From Elusimicrobiota bacterium (lineage in GTDB: Bacteria; Elusimicrobiota; Elusimicrobia; Elusimicrobiales; UBA9959), in contig JAAYVG010000038.1 of NCBI GenBank assembly GCA_012517285.1, forward strand, positions 1 through 64,000: a DNA stretch of 64,000 nt. Direction: 5' to 3'. A model generated the notes under the pieces. That model had not been told where the DNA came from and searched no databases. It worked only from the letters and a program-made list of their open reading frames with translations. Shown here piece by piece: positions 16,684 through 26,507 of the stretch; the first letter of the stretch is position 1; each line of letters begins with the position of its first letter. The position numbers were made by a program, and so were the translations under genes.

Positions 16684-18205
16684 GTTTAAAAATATTATGA
16701 GAGAGATGTGTGACGAAGAAATTACAGCTGATAAGGTGATTTCCTTATCAGAAGTAATTTTCAGTCAAGATGTTGAAACGCTTTCTCTATCAATTACTAA
16801 AAATAAAATTATTATGTATGTAAATCTTTCATTTATAAATAATAACTGTCAAACAGAATCACACATAAAAGCACTTATATATCATGAACTGCTCCACATA
16901 GTATTTAATGATACTCTTCTTTCATCACTTGATACTCGTGAACATGAAATAAACAACATAGCACTTGACGCTTCAATAAATGCTATCATCCACAAAAAAT
17001 TTGGTGATAAGTATTCATCTTTTATGTCAATTTTTTACAAAGATACTGAACCGTATTTTTTAAATATTTTAAGAAAACCTGAGATGGAAGATAAAATAAA
17101 ATATGAAAATGATAAAATTTTTTTAAACCTGTGGAATGGAATATATTCTGGTACAGTCACTGTTCAAAATATAAAAGATTTTTTAAAGGATAGGATATCT
17201 ATATCTGGTGGAATACCAAAAATAATCCTTATAGGAGGACCTTTTGTTCTAGGTTTACCTATTTCAGGCAGAAAAACTAATCTTAACATAGTCACAGAAG
17301 AATCTTCTGTTTCAGATTCATCTAAGACTATGGATAAAGCAGGTAAAAATAATGAAGAAAAAATGTCTAAAATTATAACTGATGCTTTTAAAAAAATTAT
17401 AGAAGACAATGATTTATCTAAGACTATGGATAAAAAAGGTAAAGGGAATAAACCTATGAATAAAGAAGGTGAAAATGATAAAAAAAACATATCTAAAATT
17501 ATAACTGATGCTTTAAAAAATTTTATAGAAAACAATGCTTCATTTAATAATTATAATGCCCGTGATGCTGGATATTCTGATGAATTAGTAGAGATCTATG
17601 ATAAAGGTAAAGAAAGCAAGGAAGAATGGAAGAGTAAGACAGAAAAACTTATAAGGAAACTGCTCACGCCTCATAAGAATATTATAAAAAATAAGAAGAA
17701 AGAATTAGTATCACTATCACCTGTTCTATCATCAAATGATAGAAGAGCCATAATAAAAAGTATATGGATGCCAACCATACCATTTTCAAACAATATATAT
17801 GAACAGAATAAAGAATCTCAATTTACAGATGTTTATCTCGATGTTTCAGGTTCTGTATCTTTAGAATTGCCATTGCTTATAGATGTGCTTAACAGTATGA
17901 ATGACCTTATAAAAAAACCATTTATGGCATTCAGTAACAAGGTGGATAAAGCCGTTATAAGATATAACAGACTCTACACATCAAGCACAGGAGGAACAGA
18001 TATCAACTGTGTGCTTGATGACATATCAAAAAAGAAACAGAAATCAGTTCTCATAATAAGTGATGGATATTTTTTAGAGACAAAAAAGGAATTGATAGAA
18101 AAAACAAAAAAAACAAAGAAATTTGCACTCATTCTTCCTAACGGCAATGATAAAATGTTTAAAGAAGCAAATATTAAAACATTCTGGCTGGAAAAATTTA
18201 AATGA
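16658..18205 (+). CDS. VWA-like protein with N-terminal putative metallopeptidase domain (DUF2201-like)
   Basis: The track starts at a TTG (16631), but ATG at 16658 has CCGGAGGATTTTT before it and is preferred, giving 515 aa. The N-terminal domain has a zinc-metallopeptidase-like HELLH (residues 76-80), as in DUF2201. The C-terminus is a VWA-like domain with DVSGSV (MIDAS-like DxSxS) and SSTGGTDIN. The middle contains a duplicated segment (SKTMDK...SKIITDA repeated about 40 residues apart). With the MoxR ATPase it forms a common but poorly understood MoxR/VWA pair. Transcription ends in a repeat-rich gap before the terminator at 18468. Confidence 0.8.
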   Translation: MDYTISEYEFKNIMREMCDEEITADKVISLSEVIFSQDVETLSLSITKNKIIMYVNLSFINNNCQTESHIKALIYHELLHIVFNDTLLSSLDTREHEINNIALDASINAIIHKKFGDKYSSFMSIFYKDTEPYFLNILRKPEMEDKIKYENDKIFLNLWNGIYSGTVTVQNIKDFLKDRISISGGIPKIILIGGPFVLGLPISGRKTNLNIVTEESSVSDSSKTMDKAGKNNEEKMSKIITDAFKKIIEDNDLSKTMDKKGKGNKPMNKEGENDKKNISKIITDALKNFIENNASFNNYNARDAGYSDELVEIYDKGKESKEEWKSKTEKLIRKLLTPHKNIIKNKKKELVSLSPVLSSNDRRAIIKSIWMPTIPFSNNIYEQNKESQFTDVYLDVSGSVSLELPLLIDVLNSMNDLIKKPFMAFSNKVDKAVIRYNRLYTSSTGGTDINCVLDDISKKKQKSVLIISDGYFLETKKELIEKTKKTKKFALILPNGNDKMFKEANIKTFWLEKFK

Positions 18206-18220
18206 CAAATTTAAAAAAGT

Positions 18221-18263
18221 CTTCTCAAAATCCATACGATCGTGTCAAAATGAAGGAAAACTA
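18221..18263 (+). repeat. 43-bp dispersed repeat, copy 1
   Basis: Begins CTTCTCAAAATCCATACGAT and ends GAAGGAAAACTA. It matches 62200-62242 at 40 of 43 positions, and a partial reverse copy lies at about 46987-47016. It lies 15 bp downstream of the VWA gene. Confidence 0.85.
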
Positions 18264-18412
18264 ATCATCAGGATGTAAACAGATATCATCAAGATTAAAA
18301 CAGATTGAAGGCACGGATGTAGACAGACAGAAAAACAAATCATTTAATCATCAAGATGAAAACAGATGTAATCAGGATGAAGACGGATATCATCAAGATG
18401 TAAACGGATATC
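18264..18412 (+). repeat. Degenerate direct repeats of the GATGAAAACGGATATCATCA type
   Basis: At least five imperfect units built from ATCATCAAGATG and AAACGGATATC fill this gap. The same words occur at about 46855-46910 and 61213-61262, next to the 8-bp-periodic repeats. No coding potential is seen. Confidence 0.7.
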
Positions 18413-18467
18413 GAATAGAATGCAGCAATCTAAATAATTTATGAATATTTTTTGTTAGGTTGGCAAT

Positions 18468-18498
18468 AAGCCCGAAGAGTTTAAAACTCTTCGGGCTT
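18468..18498. terminator. Bidirectional terminator between the VWA gene and rho
   Basis: AAGCCCGAAGAGT pairs perfectly with ACTCTTCGGGCTT around a short loop. It lies 13 bp beyond the rho stop and at the end of the convergent metK run. Confidence 0.85.
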
Positions 18499-18511
18499 AA
18501 TTAACTAAATG

Positions 18512-19822
18512 CTAAACTCCGCTCTCCATTGATTTAAGGAAATCTTTGTTTGATTTTGTAACACCAAGCTTGTTTATAAGAAGTTCCATTGCATCAACAG
18601 GTGAGAGAGGGGCTAAAACCTTTCTCAATATCCAGACCTTGTTAAGCTCATCATCGCTTAACAGCAGCTCTTCCTTTCTTGTAGATGTTCTGTTTATATC
18701 AATAGCAGGGAATATCCTTCTGTCAGAAAGTTTTCTGTCAAGATAGATCTCAGAGTTTCCTGTCCCTTTGAACTCTTCAAATATAACATCATCCATTCTG
18801 CTACCTGTTTCAACAAGAGCAGTAGCAATTATGGTTAAAGAGCCACCCTCTTCTATATTTCTTGCTGCACCAAAAAATCTTTTTGGCCTTTGAAGTGATG
18901 TGGATTCAAGACCACCTGAGAGAACCCTTCCGCTTGATGGGGTTATGGTGTTGTAAGCTCTGGCAAGTCTTGTTATTGAGTCAAGAAGGATAACAACATC
19001 CTTTTTTAACTCAACAAGCCTCTTTGCCCTTTCAAGCACCATCTCAGCAACTTGAACATGCCTTTCTGCTGGTTCATCAAAGGTTGAAGCTATGACATCA
19101 CCCCTGACGGATCTCCTCATATCTGTGACCTCCTCAGGTCGCTCATCTATCAAGAGAACTATGAGTTCTATATCTGGATGATTTGTGGTAAGAGCATTGG
19201 CAATTTTTTGAAGTATCATTGTCTTACCAGCCTTAGGCGGTGAAACGATCAAGGCACGCTGTCCCTTTCCTATTGGAGATATCAGGTCTATAACCCTTGT
19301 TGTGAGTTCATTCTTCGCCGTTTCAAGCAAAAATCGTTTATTTGGATGAAGTGGAGTTAGGTTATCAAAAAAATACCTATTTCTAAGCTTATCGATAGGA
19401 ACTCCGTTGATTGACTCAACCTGAAGAAGTGCAAAGTATTTTTCACCCTCCTTTGGTGGCCGCATCACTCCATATATTTCATCACCCTTTCTCATACCAA
19501 ATCTTTTTATTTGTGAGGGTGATACATATATATCATCATGGCTTGTGACATAGTTATATTCTTTTGATCTTAAAAACCCATATCCTTCGTTATGTACATC
19601 AAGCACTCCTGATCCCCTTACAAGTCCACTCTCCTTAGCTTGAATCTCCATTATCTTCCCTATGATATCCTGTTTTTTCAGACCATTTAAGTCCTCTATC
19701 TTATGCTGTTCTGCTATTTTCATAAGCTCACTAACAGTCATCTTTGAAAGCGAGTTCATATCAAGCTTTGAAAGGTTATCCGCATCATCCTCATGATGGT
19801 TTTTTATGTTTCTTTCTTCCAT
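18512..19822 (-). CDS. rho: Transcription termination factor Rho
   Basis: 436 aa. An N-terminal Rho_N/SAP-like domain ([18 protein letters not shown], about 25-70) is followed by the OSB RNA-binding fold (about 75-145, [14 protein letters not shown]). The RecA-type ATPase has Walker [17 protein letters not shown] and [15 protein letters not shown]. It is a hexameric RNA helicase that releases transcripts. The gene follows coaE by 2 bp and ends at the strong bidirectional hairpin. No truncation. Confidence 0.98.
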   Translation of the reverse strand: MEERNIKNHHEDDADNLSKLDMNSLSKMTVSELMKIAEQHKIEDLNGLKKQDIIGKIMEIQAKESGLVRGSGVLDVHNEGYGFLRSKEYNYVTSHDDIYVSPSQIKRFGMRKGDEIYGVMRPPKEGEKYFALLQVESINGVPIDKLRNRYFFDNLTPLHPNKRFLLETAKNELTTRVIDLISPIGKGQRALIVSPPKAGKTMILQKIANALTTNHPDIELIVLLIDERPEEVTDMRRSVRGDVIASTFDEPAERHVQVAEMVLERAKRLVELKKDVVILLDSITRLARAYNTITPSSGRVLSGGLESTSLQRPKRFFGAARNIEEGGSLTIIATALVETGSRMDDVIFEEFKGTGNSEIYLDRKLSDRRIFPAIDINRTSTRKEELLLSDDELNKVWILRKVLAPLSPVDAMELLINKLGVTKSNKDFLKSMESGV

Positions 19823-19824
19823 GT

Positions 19825-20484
19825 TTACTCCTTTTTAGGTTTTAATTTAATTAAAGCCTCATAAAGCATTTTAATATCAGATTCAAGTTCATCAATATCA
19901 CCATTATTGGCTATGACGACATCTGATCTATCTATCTTAAATGAATCTGAAAGCTGATTCAACAATCTTCTCTCAGCGTCTTTTTTAGACATCCCTCTCC
20001 GAAGCAATCTGTTAAGGATGTTTTTTCTATCAGCTGTTATGACAACACTCAAATCAACAAGCTCATCAAATCCTGTTTCAAACATAAGCGGAACTTCTAT
20101 GACTATTATGCTGTCATTTAGTTTAGAAATATCTAAAACTATAGACTCTACTACTAAGGGATGAATAACATCCTCTACAAACTGCTTTGCTTTTTTATCG
20201 TTGAATATAAGCTTGGCAAGTTTCTTACGATCTATAGCTTTTCCCTGATCAGATAGCTCAGGATACCTGCTTAAAATTCTATCACAGTTTTTTTTGTTTG
20301 TCAATACCAGTCTGGATTTTTCATCGCTTGAGAGAGTTATACATCCATAGTTGTTAAGGAACTTTAAGGCTGTGCTTTTGCCACTTCCTATTGTACCACT
20401 AAGACCTACAACAAGATTTTTTTTTGATATATTTAAAAAATTTTTTTTATATCTATTAAATCTCATCTTTACAGTTGCGACCAA
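19825..20484 (-). CDS. coaE: Dephospho-CoA kinase
   Basis: Catalyses the last step of coenzyme A synthesis. The P-loop is [12 protein letters not shown], with the family motifs [12 protein letters not shown] and a C-terminal IANNGD. The track start (20484) overlaps polA by 16 nt. ATG at 20466 (MRFNRYKKN) follows the polA stop directly and is an equally good start. A polA-coaE-rho string on one strand implies co-transcription. Length is about 213-219 aa, slightly longer than average because of the N-terminal extension. Confidence 0.93.
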   Translation of the reverse strand: MVATVKMRFNRYKKNFLNISKKNLVVGLSGTIGSGKSTALKFLNNYGCITLSSDEKSRLVLTNKKNCDRILSRYPELSDQGKAIDRKKLAKLIFNDKKAKQFVEDVIHPLVVESIVLDISKLNDSIIVIEVPLMFETGFDELVDLSVVITADRKNILNRLLRRGMSKKDAERRLLNQLSDSFKIDRSDVVIANNGDIDELESDIKMLYEALIKLKPKKE

Positions 20485-22922
20485 CGTTGACCATATTTTA
20501 CATTAACAACAAGCGGAACTTTTAGAGTAAAACAGTTTTCCATAATATTTTTTATATCATTGATATATTTTTCAAGGCTGCTTTTTTTTATTTCAAATAT
20601 AAGCTCATCATGGATCTGAAGAATAAGCTTTATGTCATCCTCATTCTTTATTTTTTTATATATCATCACCATTGCTTTTTTTATTATATCGCTTGATCCA
20701 CTCTGAACCGGCATATTTACAGCCATCCTCTCACTTAGAAGCCTCAAACCTCTTTTCGCAGAAGCTATATCAGGTATAAATCTTCTCCTACCAGCAAAGT
20801 TTACTACATAACCATTTGATCTTGCAAATATTATGGTGTTATCAATCCATTTTTTTACACCTGAATATTTTTTAAAATAGTTGTCTATGTAAGTTTTTGC
20901 ATCCTCATATGAGATATCTGCCTCAAGAGAAAGTCCAAGAGGAGTCTGTCCGTATATTATACCAAAATTAACGATCTTGGCTATGCTCCTGAGCCTTTCA
21001 TCCACCCGGTTTTCATCAATATTAAATATGGATGCAGCAGTTTTTTTATGAATGTCTTCTCTGTTTAAAAATGCTCTTATAAGTTCTTCATCATCGCTTA
21101 GGTGAGCAAGAACTCGCAGATCTATCTGCGAATAATCAAAGGAAACAAGGAAGGAGTCATCAGGAGACTTAACACAATTTCTTATTCTCTGACCCGTTTC
21201 AGTTTTTACAGGAATGTTCTGAAGATTCGGGTTGAAGCTTGAAAGCCTTCCTGTTTGGGTTGTTGTCTGATCAAAGGTTGAGTGTATCCTTCCATCAACA
21301 ATGCTTTCTTTAAGTGTCTCAACAAAAGATAACAGCTTTGAATACTCCCTGTGTTTGAGTATAAGGCCAATAAGCTCAGGGCTGTATGGCTTAAGAATTT
21401 TTAAGACATCCTCGCTTGTTGAATATCCGCCTGACTTTGTCCTGTAAATATTTTGATATTTATCATCAAGTTTTAGATTTAGTTTTTTAAATAAAAAATC
21501 TGACACCTGTTTAGGAGAATTAAGATTTATATCATATCCTGATTTTTTTACAAAATCATTTTTAGCATTTTCAATCTCATTTTTAAACTCAGAATATAAA
21601 CTTTCTATTTCAGTTAAATCAAATCTAACTCCATTTTTTTCCATAGAGTATAAAACCTTTGAAAGCTCAATTTCATTTGAGTAAAGTTCTTTTATACCAT
21701 ATTCTTCTATCTTTGAATACAGATCCTCTGCTATCTCTTTAAAGTAGACTGTTTTTATATCCTGAGTTAAAAAATATTTTTCCTGAATAATCCTTGTTAT
21801 ATCAGGCTTTCTAAAACCACCATTCACCAGATGATACATTATATATATATCATCACAGTTTGATATATCACCATCATAATCAGCAATATGAAGTATATTT
21901 TTAAGATTATAAAAGTATTTTGAGATATTCCTTTCAAACAGTTTCAGGAGCAAATCTTTGCTTGTATCAGTGTAGAAATCATCATATGATATTGTATCTT
22001 CATCTACAGCAAAATACTTTAAATCAAGTCTGGCGAAATCCTCAGACAAAAGTTTTTTCAATTCTTTTTTATCCATCACAGCACTCTTATCAATAAAACT
22101 AATTGCTTCTCTAAACTCATATCTTTTTGCAAGCTCAATCAAGCCTTTATCATCAAATCTATCAACCCTGAAATCAAATATATTAAAATTTAAAGGGACA
22201 TTTTCATCAAGTCTTAAAAGCCTTTTGGCATTATTGATATCATCAATAGAATCTTTTATTTTTTTGAATTCCTTTGACTCATCAGATTCAAGAGCCTTTG
22301 AAACTATAGAATCGATATCGCCGTATTCATTTATCAATCTCGCAGCAGTTTTAGGACCAACACCGCTCACTCCCTTAATGTTATCAGAGCTATCACCAAC
22401 CATAACAAGATAGCTAAAAAGCTTATCAGGTGGAAAACCATATTTTTTAACAATATATTCAGGACCAAAATATTTATCAGACTTTCCATCCCAAATACAA
22501 ATCCTATCGTTTATGATCTGCATAAGGTCTTTATCAGCACCAACGATAACAGCCTCAAAGCCTTCATCAACAGCCCTCTTTGCAATGGTCGCTATTATAT
22601 CATCAGCCTCAAAGCCTTCCTTGGAAATACTTTTTATACCCAATAGCTCAAGTACATTCCTTGACTTTTCTATCTGCTTTAACAGCGATTCGTCCATCTT
22701 TTTTCTGTTGGCTTTATAAGCCTCGCTTATATCCCTTCTAAAGCTTTTGCCGCTATCGTAGCAGGCAACTATATAATTGCCTCTCTCCTTTATCCTGAAT
22801 ACAAGCCTTATAAAACCATACAATGCTCCAACTTCCTCACCGGATGAGGTTAGAAGCTTGGGTAAAGCATAATAATTTTTGAAAAGAAAAGCATAGCTAT
22901 CAATTATAAAGATTTTTTCCAT
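20469..22922 (-). CDS. polA: DNA polymerase I
   Basis: 817 aa. The N-terminal 5'-3' exonuclease (about 1-280) has IIDSYAFLFKNYYAL, GADKDLMQI and VGDSSDNIKGVSGVGPKTA. The middle region (about 290-430) is where the 3'-5' proofreading domain would sit but shows no clear DxE or exo motifs, so proofreading is probably lost, as in many bacterial Pol I. The polymerase domain has motif A DYSQIDLRVLAH, motif B around KIVNFGIIYGQTPLGL and motif C QIHDELIFE. Roles are Okazaki fragment processing and repair. First gene of the polA-coaE-rho run. Confidence 0.97.
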   Translation of the reverse strand: MEKIFIIDSYAFLFKNYYALPKLLTSSGEEVGALYGFIRLVFRIKERGNYIVACYDSGKSFRRDISEAYKANRKKMDESLLKQIEKSRNVLELLGIKSISKEGFEADDIIATIAKRAVDEGFEAVIVGADKDLMQIINDRICIWDGKSDKYFGPEYIVKKYGFPPDKLFSYLVMVGDSSDNIKGVSGVGPKTAARLINEYGDIDSIVSKALESDESKEFKKIKDSIDDINNAKRLLRLDENVPLNFNIFDFRVDRFDDKGLIELAKRYEFREAISFIDKSAVMDKKELKKLLSEDFARLDLKYFAVDEDTISYDDFYTDTSKDLLLKLFERNISKYFYNLKNILHIADYDGDISNCDDIYIMYHLVNGGFRKPDITRIIQEKYFLTQDIKTVYFKEIAEDLYSKIEEYGIKELYSNEIELSKVLYSMEKNGVRFDLTEIESLYSEFKNEIENAKNDFVKKSGYDINLNSPKQVSDFLFKKLNLKLDDKYQNIYRTKSGGYSTSEDVLKILKPYSPELIGLILKHREYSKLLSFVETLKESIVDGRIHSTFDQTTTQTGRLSSFNPNLQNIPVKTETGQRIRNCVKSPDDSFLVSFDYSQIDLRVLAHLSDDEELIRAFLNREDIHKKTAASIFNIDENRVDERLRSIAKIVNFGIIYGQTPLGLSLEADISYEDAKTYIDNYFKKYSGVKKWIDNTIIFARSNGYVVNFAGRRRFIPDIASAKRGLRLLSERMAVNMPVQSGSSDIIKKAMVMIYKKIKNEDDIKLILQIHDELIFEIKKSSLEKYINDIKNIMENCFTLKVPLVVNVKYGQRWSQL

Positions 22923-22989
22923 ATAAAACTAATAAGGTTTTAAAACACTTTATTGGATTAGAACTATACCCCTTAAAAACTGCAAAGGC

Positions 22990-23307
22990 TCAGATTAACT
23001 CATCAATCACTTTTTTTATCTCTTCCTTTGGAAGCACTCCGACAAGTTCCTTAACAACCTTTCCACCCTTGAAGAAAATAAGTGTTGGTATAGCAGAGAT
23101 CTGATAGTTACCAGCAGTCTGCGGGTTTTCATCTGTGTTTAATTTTACAACCTTAATCTTTCCCTCATACTCCTTAGATATCTCATCTATAACAGGAGCA
23201 AGCATCCTGCATGGACCACACCATGGTGCCCAGAAATCCACAAGCACAGGTGTGACAGAATTCAAGACCTCTTTTTCAAACTCTGAATCATTTATATTTA
23301 ATGCCAT
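22990..23307 (-). CDS. trxA: Thioredoxin
   Basis: 105 aa with the active site [10 protein letters not shown] and the cis-proline motif SAIPTLIFF, a canonical cytosolic thioredoxin fold. It reduces protein disulfides. AAAAGGAGATCTT precedes the ATG. The gene stands between xdhC and polA, with 67 bp to polA. Confidence 0.97.
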   Translation of the reverse strand: MALNINDSEFEKEVLNSVTPVLVDFWAPWCGPCRMLAPVIDEISKEYEGKIKVVKLNTDENPQTAGNYQISAIPTLIFFKGGKVVKELVGVLPKEEIKKVIDELI

Positions 23308-23346
23308 AAGATCTCCTTTTTAAAAAATCAATACTATAATATTTTA

Positions 23347-24147
23347 CTAAATTAAAACAGTTTCTCTCATATGCCGAGGTCTAATTTTATAGCTGACGCA
23401 GAGTATCTCTGATACAATAGATACAGCTATTTCATTGGGAGTTTTACCACCAAGGCTGAGGCCAACAGGCGAATAAACCCTTTTATCCCTTTGGGGATAT
23501 AATCCTTCCTTATCAAGCCTTTTAAAGATCTCTTTGACCTTGCTCTTGCTTCCTATCATACCTATATAGCATGCCTTCGTATTCAATGACTCTCTCAAAC
23601 ATTTTTCATCATATATATGCCCTCTTGTAACTATGACAATATATGTGTTTTCATCAACAGGATATTTTTTTAACGCTTTGTGTGGAAGATCATTTATTAT
23701 ATCAGCAGCGTTTAAAAAATTATCTCTGTTTGCAAATTCGTTTCTATCATCTGCTACTGAGTATGGGATTTGAAGGAAATCAAGAAGCTTTGAAAGGCTC
23801 AAAGCTACATGTCCAGCTCCTAATATAAGAACTCTGACAGGCCATGTATAAACCTCTATCAAGACCTCAACCTTGCCCATACAAAGAGCATCTATTCCTG
23901 ACGGGGTTAGATCAAATACAAGCTTTTTATTTTCATTCTTTTTTATACAATCAACCGCATCTTTTATAACAAGATGCTCTAACTCGCCACCGCCAATTGT
24001 CCCATATATTGTTTTATCAGGATAAACAATCATCTTTGAACCAATATCACGCGGGGTTGAACCCTCAGAAGAAACTATACTTACTACTGCAAGATTCTTT
24101 TTATTGTTTATATCATCATTTAATCTTGATATTATATCGGTATTCAT
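23347..24147 (-). CDS. XdhC/CoxI family protein (molybdenum-hydroxylase maturation factor)
   Basis: 266 aa. The N-terminal XdhC_CoxI domain has SSEGSTPRDIGSKM and GTIGGGELE. The C-terminal Rossmann domain has GAGHVALSLSKLL and the closing GLSLGGKTPNEIAVSIVSEI. Family members insert or sulfurate the molybdenum cofactor of xanthine dehydrogenase-like enzymes. No hydroxylase subunit lies in this window. It starts 3 bp after pilC, so it shares the pilus transcript, which is an unusual setting. Confidence 0.88.
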   Translation of the reverse strand: MNTDIISRLNDDINNKKNLAVVSIVSSEGSTPRDIGSKMIVYPDKTIYGTIGGGELEHLVIKDAVDCIKKNENKKLVFDLTPSGIDALCMGKVEVLIEVYTWPVRVLILGAGHVALSLSKLLDFLQIPYSVADDRNEFANRDNFLNAADIINDLPHKALKKYPVDENTYIVIVTRGHIYDEKCLRESLNTKACYIGMIGSKSKVKEIFKRLDKEGLYPQRDKRVYSPVGLSLGGKTPNEIAVSIVSEILCVSYKIRPRHMRETVLI

Positions 24148-24150
24148 ATT

Positions 24151-25350
24151 CTAACCTGCTTTTGATGCAATCTCTCCCATCTCAAACATCGGTATAAACA
24201 TTGCTATAACAATAAAACCTATAACAGCTCCCATAAACACCATAACAATAGGTTCTATCATTGAGGTAAGACCCTTAACAGCAGCATCAACCTCTTGGTC
24301 ATAGAAATCAGCAATCTTTGAAAGCATATTGTCAAGGCTTCCTGTTTCTTCACCAACAGATATCATCTGAACAACCATTGATGGAAATACATCTGACTTC
24401 CTAAGTGGATCGGATATCTTTCCTCCCTCCCTTATTGATTTCATGCTGTCAAGCAGAACCTCTTCTATGATTTTGTTTCCACTTGTTTTTGCAACAGTTT
24501 CAAGCCCCTGAAGTATTGGAACACCTGATTTAACAAGTGTCCCAAGCGTCCTTGAAAACCTCGCTATGGCAACCTTTTTTAATATCATACCAAAAACAGG
24601 TAGTTTTAAAAGTATGTAATCAAACTTTCTTCTACCATCATCTGTGCTTATATATTTTTTTAGGCCGTATCCAGCACCACCAGCAACAATTATTATATAT
24701 ATTATATTTGCTTTTAAAAAGTCAGAAATACCTATAACTATTCGAGTTATCAAAGGCAGCTCTGCTCCAAAACCCATAAATATGTTCTTAAATATTGGTA
24801 TGACAAATATCACAAGAAAGATGGTAAGAACAATTGCTATGCTTCCAACAATCATTGGATACATAAGAGCACTTTTAACCTTATCCCTAAGAGCTGAAGA
24901 AGATTCAAGGTATGTGGCAAGCCTGTCAAGTATAGTATCAAGGATTCCACCTACTTCACCAGCCCTTATCATTGAGACATAAAGCTCATCAAAAGCTTTG
25001 GGGTGCTTTGCCATAGCATCAGATATTGAAAGCCCTCCCTCTATATCCTGCCTGATACGCTCTATTACCTGTTTGAAATTTTTTGTTTCAGCCTGAGACT
25101 CCAGTATCCCGAGGCTCTGAACTATTGGAACACCGCTTGAAACAAGAGTTGAAAGCTGCCTTGAAAAGATGACTATCTCCTTTGCTTTAACCTTCCCCTC
25201 TTTTGATTTTTTCTTCTTTGATTGAGAAATACTTACAACTGATAATTTTAAAGATTTGATCTTGTTTATTGCTTCCCGCTGATCAGAAGCCTCCACCTCA
25301 CCATCAACCAGTTTGCCCTTCTGATCCTTTGCTTTATAGCTGAATACCAT
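24151..25350 (-). CDS. pilC: Type IV pilus inner-membrane platform protein PilC (GspF family)
   Basis: 399 aa, two GspF/T2SSF repeats each ending in membrane helices (about 165-190, 210-235 and 370-392). Typical text includes VIFSRQLSTLVSSGVPIVQSL, RAGEVGGILDTILDRLA and VGEETGSLDNMLSKIADFYD. It anchors the assembly ATPases at the inner membrane. It lies 5 bp downstream of pilT in a pilB-pilT-pilC order. Confidence 0.95.
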   Translation of the reverse strand: MVFSYKAKDQKGKLVDGEVEASDQREAINKIKSLKLSVVSISQSKKKKSKEGKVKAKEIVIFSRQLSTLVSSGVPIVQSLGILESQAETKNFKQVIERIRQDIEGGLSISDAMAKHPKAFDELYVSMIRAGEVGGILDTILDRLATYLESSSALRDKVKSALMYPMIVGSIAIVLTIFLVIFVIPIFKNIFMGFGAELPLITRIVIGISDFLKANIIYIIIVAGGAGYGLKKYISTDDGRRKFDYILLKLPVFGMILKKVAIARFSRTLGTLVKSGVPILQGLETVAKTSGNKIIEEVLLDSMKSIREGGKISDPLRKSDVFPSMVVQMISVGEETGSLDNMLSKIADFYDQEVDAAVKGLTSMIEPIVMVFMGAVIGFIVIAMFIPMFEMGEIASKAG

Positions 25351-25355
25351 TTATA

Positions 25356-26432
25356 TTAATTGCTTCCAAGAACAGATTTTTGCAGTAGTTTCTTAAGATC
25401 CTCAGGGTCAGGAGATCTGTTTATCGCCTCCTGATAGGTTATCTTCTGCTTCTTATAAAGTTCAACAAGCGACTGGTTCATAGTAACCATACCAAACTTG
25501 CCACCTGTTTGAATTATCGTATTTATCTGTTCAATTTTTCTTTCCCTTATCAAATTTCTCACAGCCGAGTTAGCTATCAAGACCTCACTTGCAAGAACCC
25601 TTCCCTTACCATTTGATGCGGATACAAGCTGCTGAGCAAAGACTGACTGCAAAACAAATGATAGCTGAACCCTTATCTGCTCCTGCTGATGTGGAGGAAA
25701 TACATCTATTATTCTGTTTATGGTCTGAGCAGCATCTGATGTGTGAAGTGTAGCAAAAACAAGGTGACCTGTCTCTGCAATATTTAATGCTGCACTTATG
25801 GTTTCAAGGTCTCTCAACTCTCCTATGAGTATGACATTGGGATCCTGTCTCAAAACATGTCTTAGGGCCTGAGCAAAGCTCTCTGTATCGGCACCAACCT
25901 CTCTTTGATTGACTATGCTTTTTTTGTGAGTGTGAACGTATTCTATAGGGTCCTCAACAGTCATTATATGGTAATTTGTGTTCTCATTAAGATAATCAAT
26001 CATTGAAGCAAGTGTTGTGGACTTACCAGAACCAGTTGGACCTGTAACAAGCACAAGCCCTTTCTGCAACTTCATTATATCATAGGTAACTGCTGGAAGT
26101 CCAAGCTCATCAAAGGTCATAAACTTATTAGGTATTGATCTTATTGCTGCACCTATTATGCCTCGCTGTCTGTAAACATTCATCCTGAGTCTTCCAAGCC
26201 CTTTTATACCAAATGCAAAATCCAGTTCATTGCTTGCCTCAAACTTCTGCCTCTGAGAATCAGTCATAAGTGAAAATATAAGGGTCTGACACATCTCAGG
26301 AGTTAGTTTTTCATAAGGAGTGGCAATCAGATCTCCATCTATTCTTAGCATTGGAGCGGCACCTGCAGTAAGATGCAGATCGCTTGCCTTTTTTTCATGC
26401 ATCAATATAAACAAATCACTCATCGTTACCAT
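25356..26432 (-). CDS. pilT: Type IV pilus retraction ATPase PilT
   Basis: 358 aa. Walker A is GPTGSGKSTTLASMIDYLN, the Asp box is MTVEDPIEYVH, and Walker B is ILIGELRDLETI followed by the His box GHLVFATLHTSDA. The conserved AIRSIPNKFMTFDELGLP segment and the N-terminal ASDLHLTAG are typical of PilT. It depolymerises pili for twitching. AAGAGGAATTT precedes the ATG at 26432. An internal ATG at 26423 is an alternative. Confidence 0.96.
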   Translation of the reverse strand: MVTMSDLFILMHEKKASDLHLTAGAAPMLRIDGDLIATPYEKLTPEMCQTLIFSLMTDSQRQKFEASNELDFAFGIKGLGRLRMNVYRQRGIIGAAIRSIPNKFMTFDELGLPAVTYDIMKLQKGLVLVTGPTGSGKSTTLASMIDYLNENTNYHIMTVEDPIEYVHTHKKSIVNQREVGADTESFAQALRHVLRQDPNVILIGELRDLETISAALNIAETGHLVFATLHTSDAAQTINRIIDVFPPHQQEQIRVQLSFVLQSVFAQQLVSASNGKGRVLASEVLIANSAVRNLIRERKIEQINTIIQTGGKFGMVTMNQSLVELYKKQKITYQEAINRSPDPEDLKKLLQKSVLGSN

Positions 26433-26507
26433 AAATTCCTCTTTTTAATAGTTATTAATATATACCAAAAAACTTATATCAATTAAATAATATCAATTTA
26501 TTAAGAT

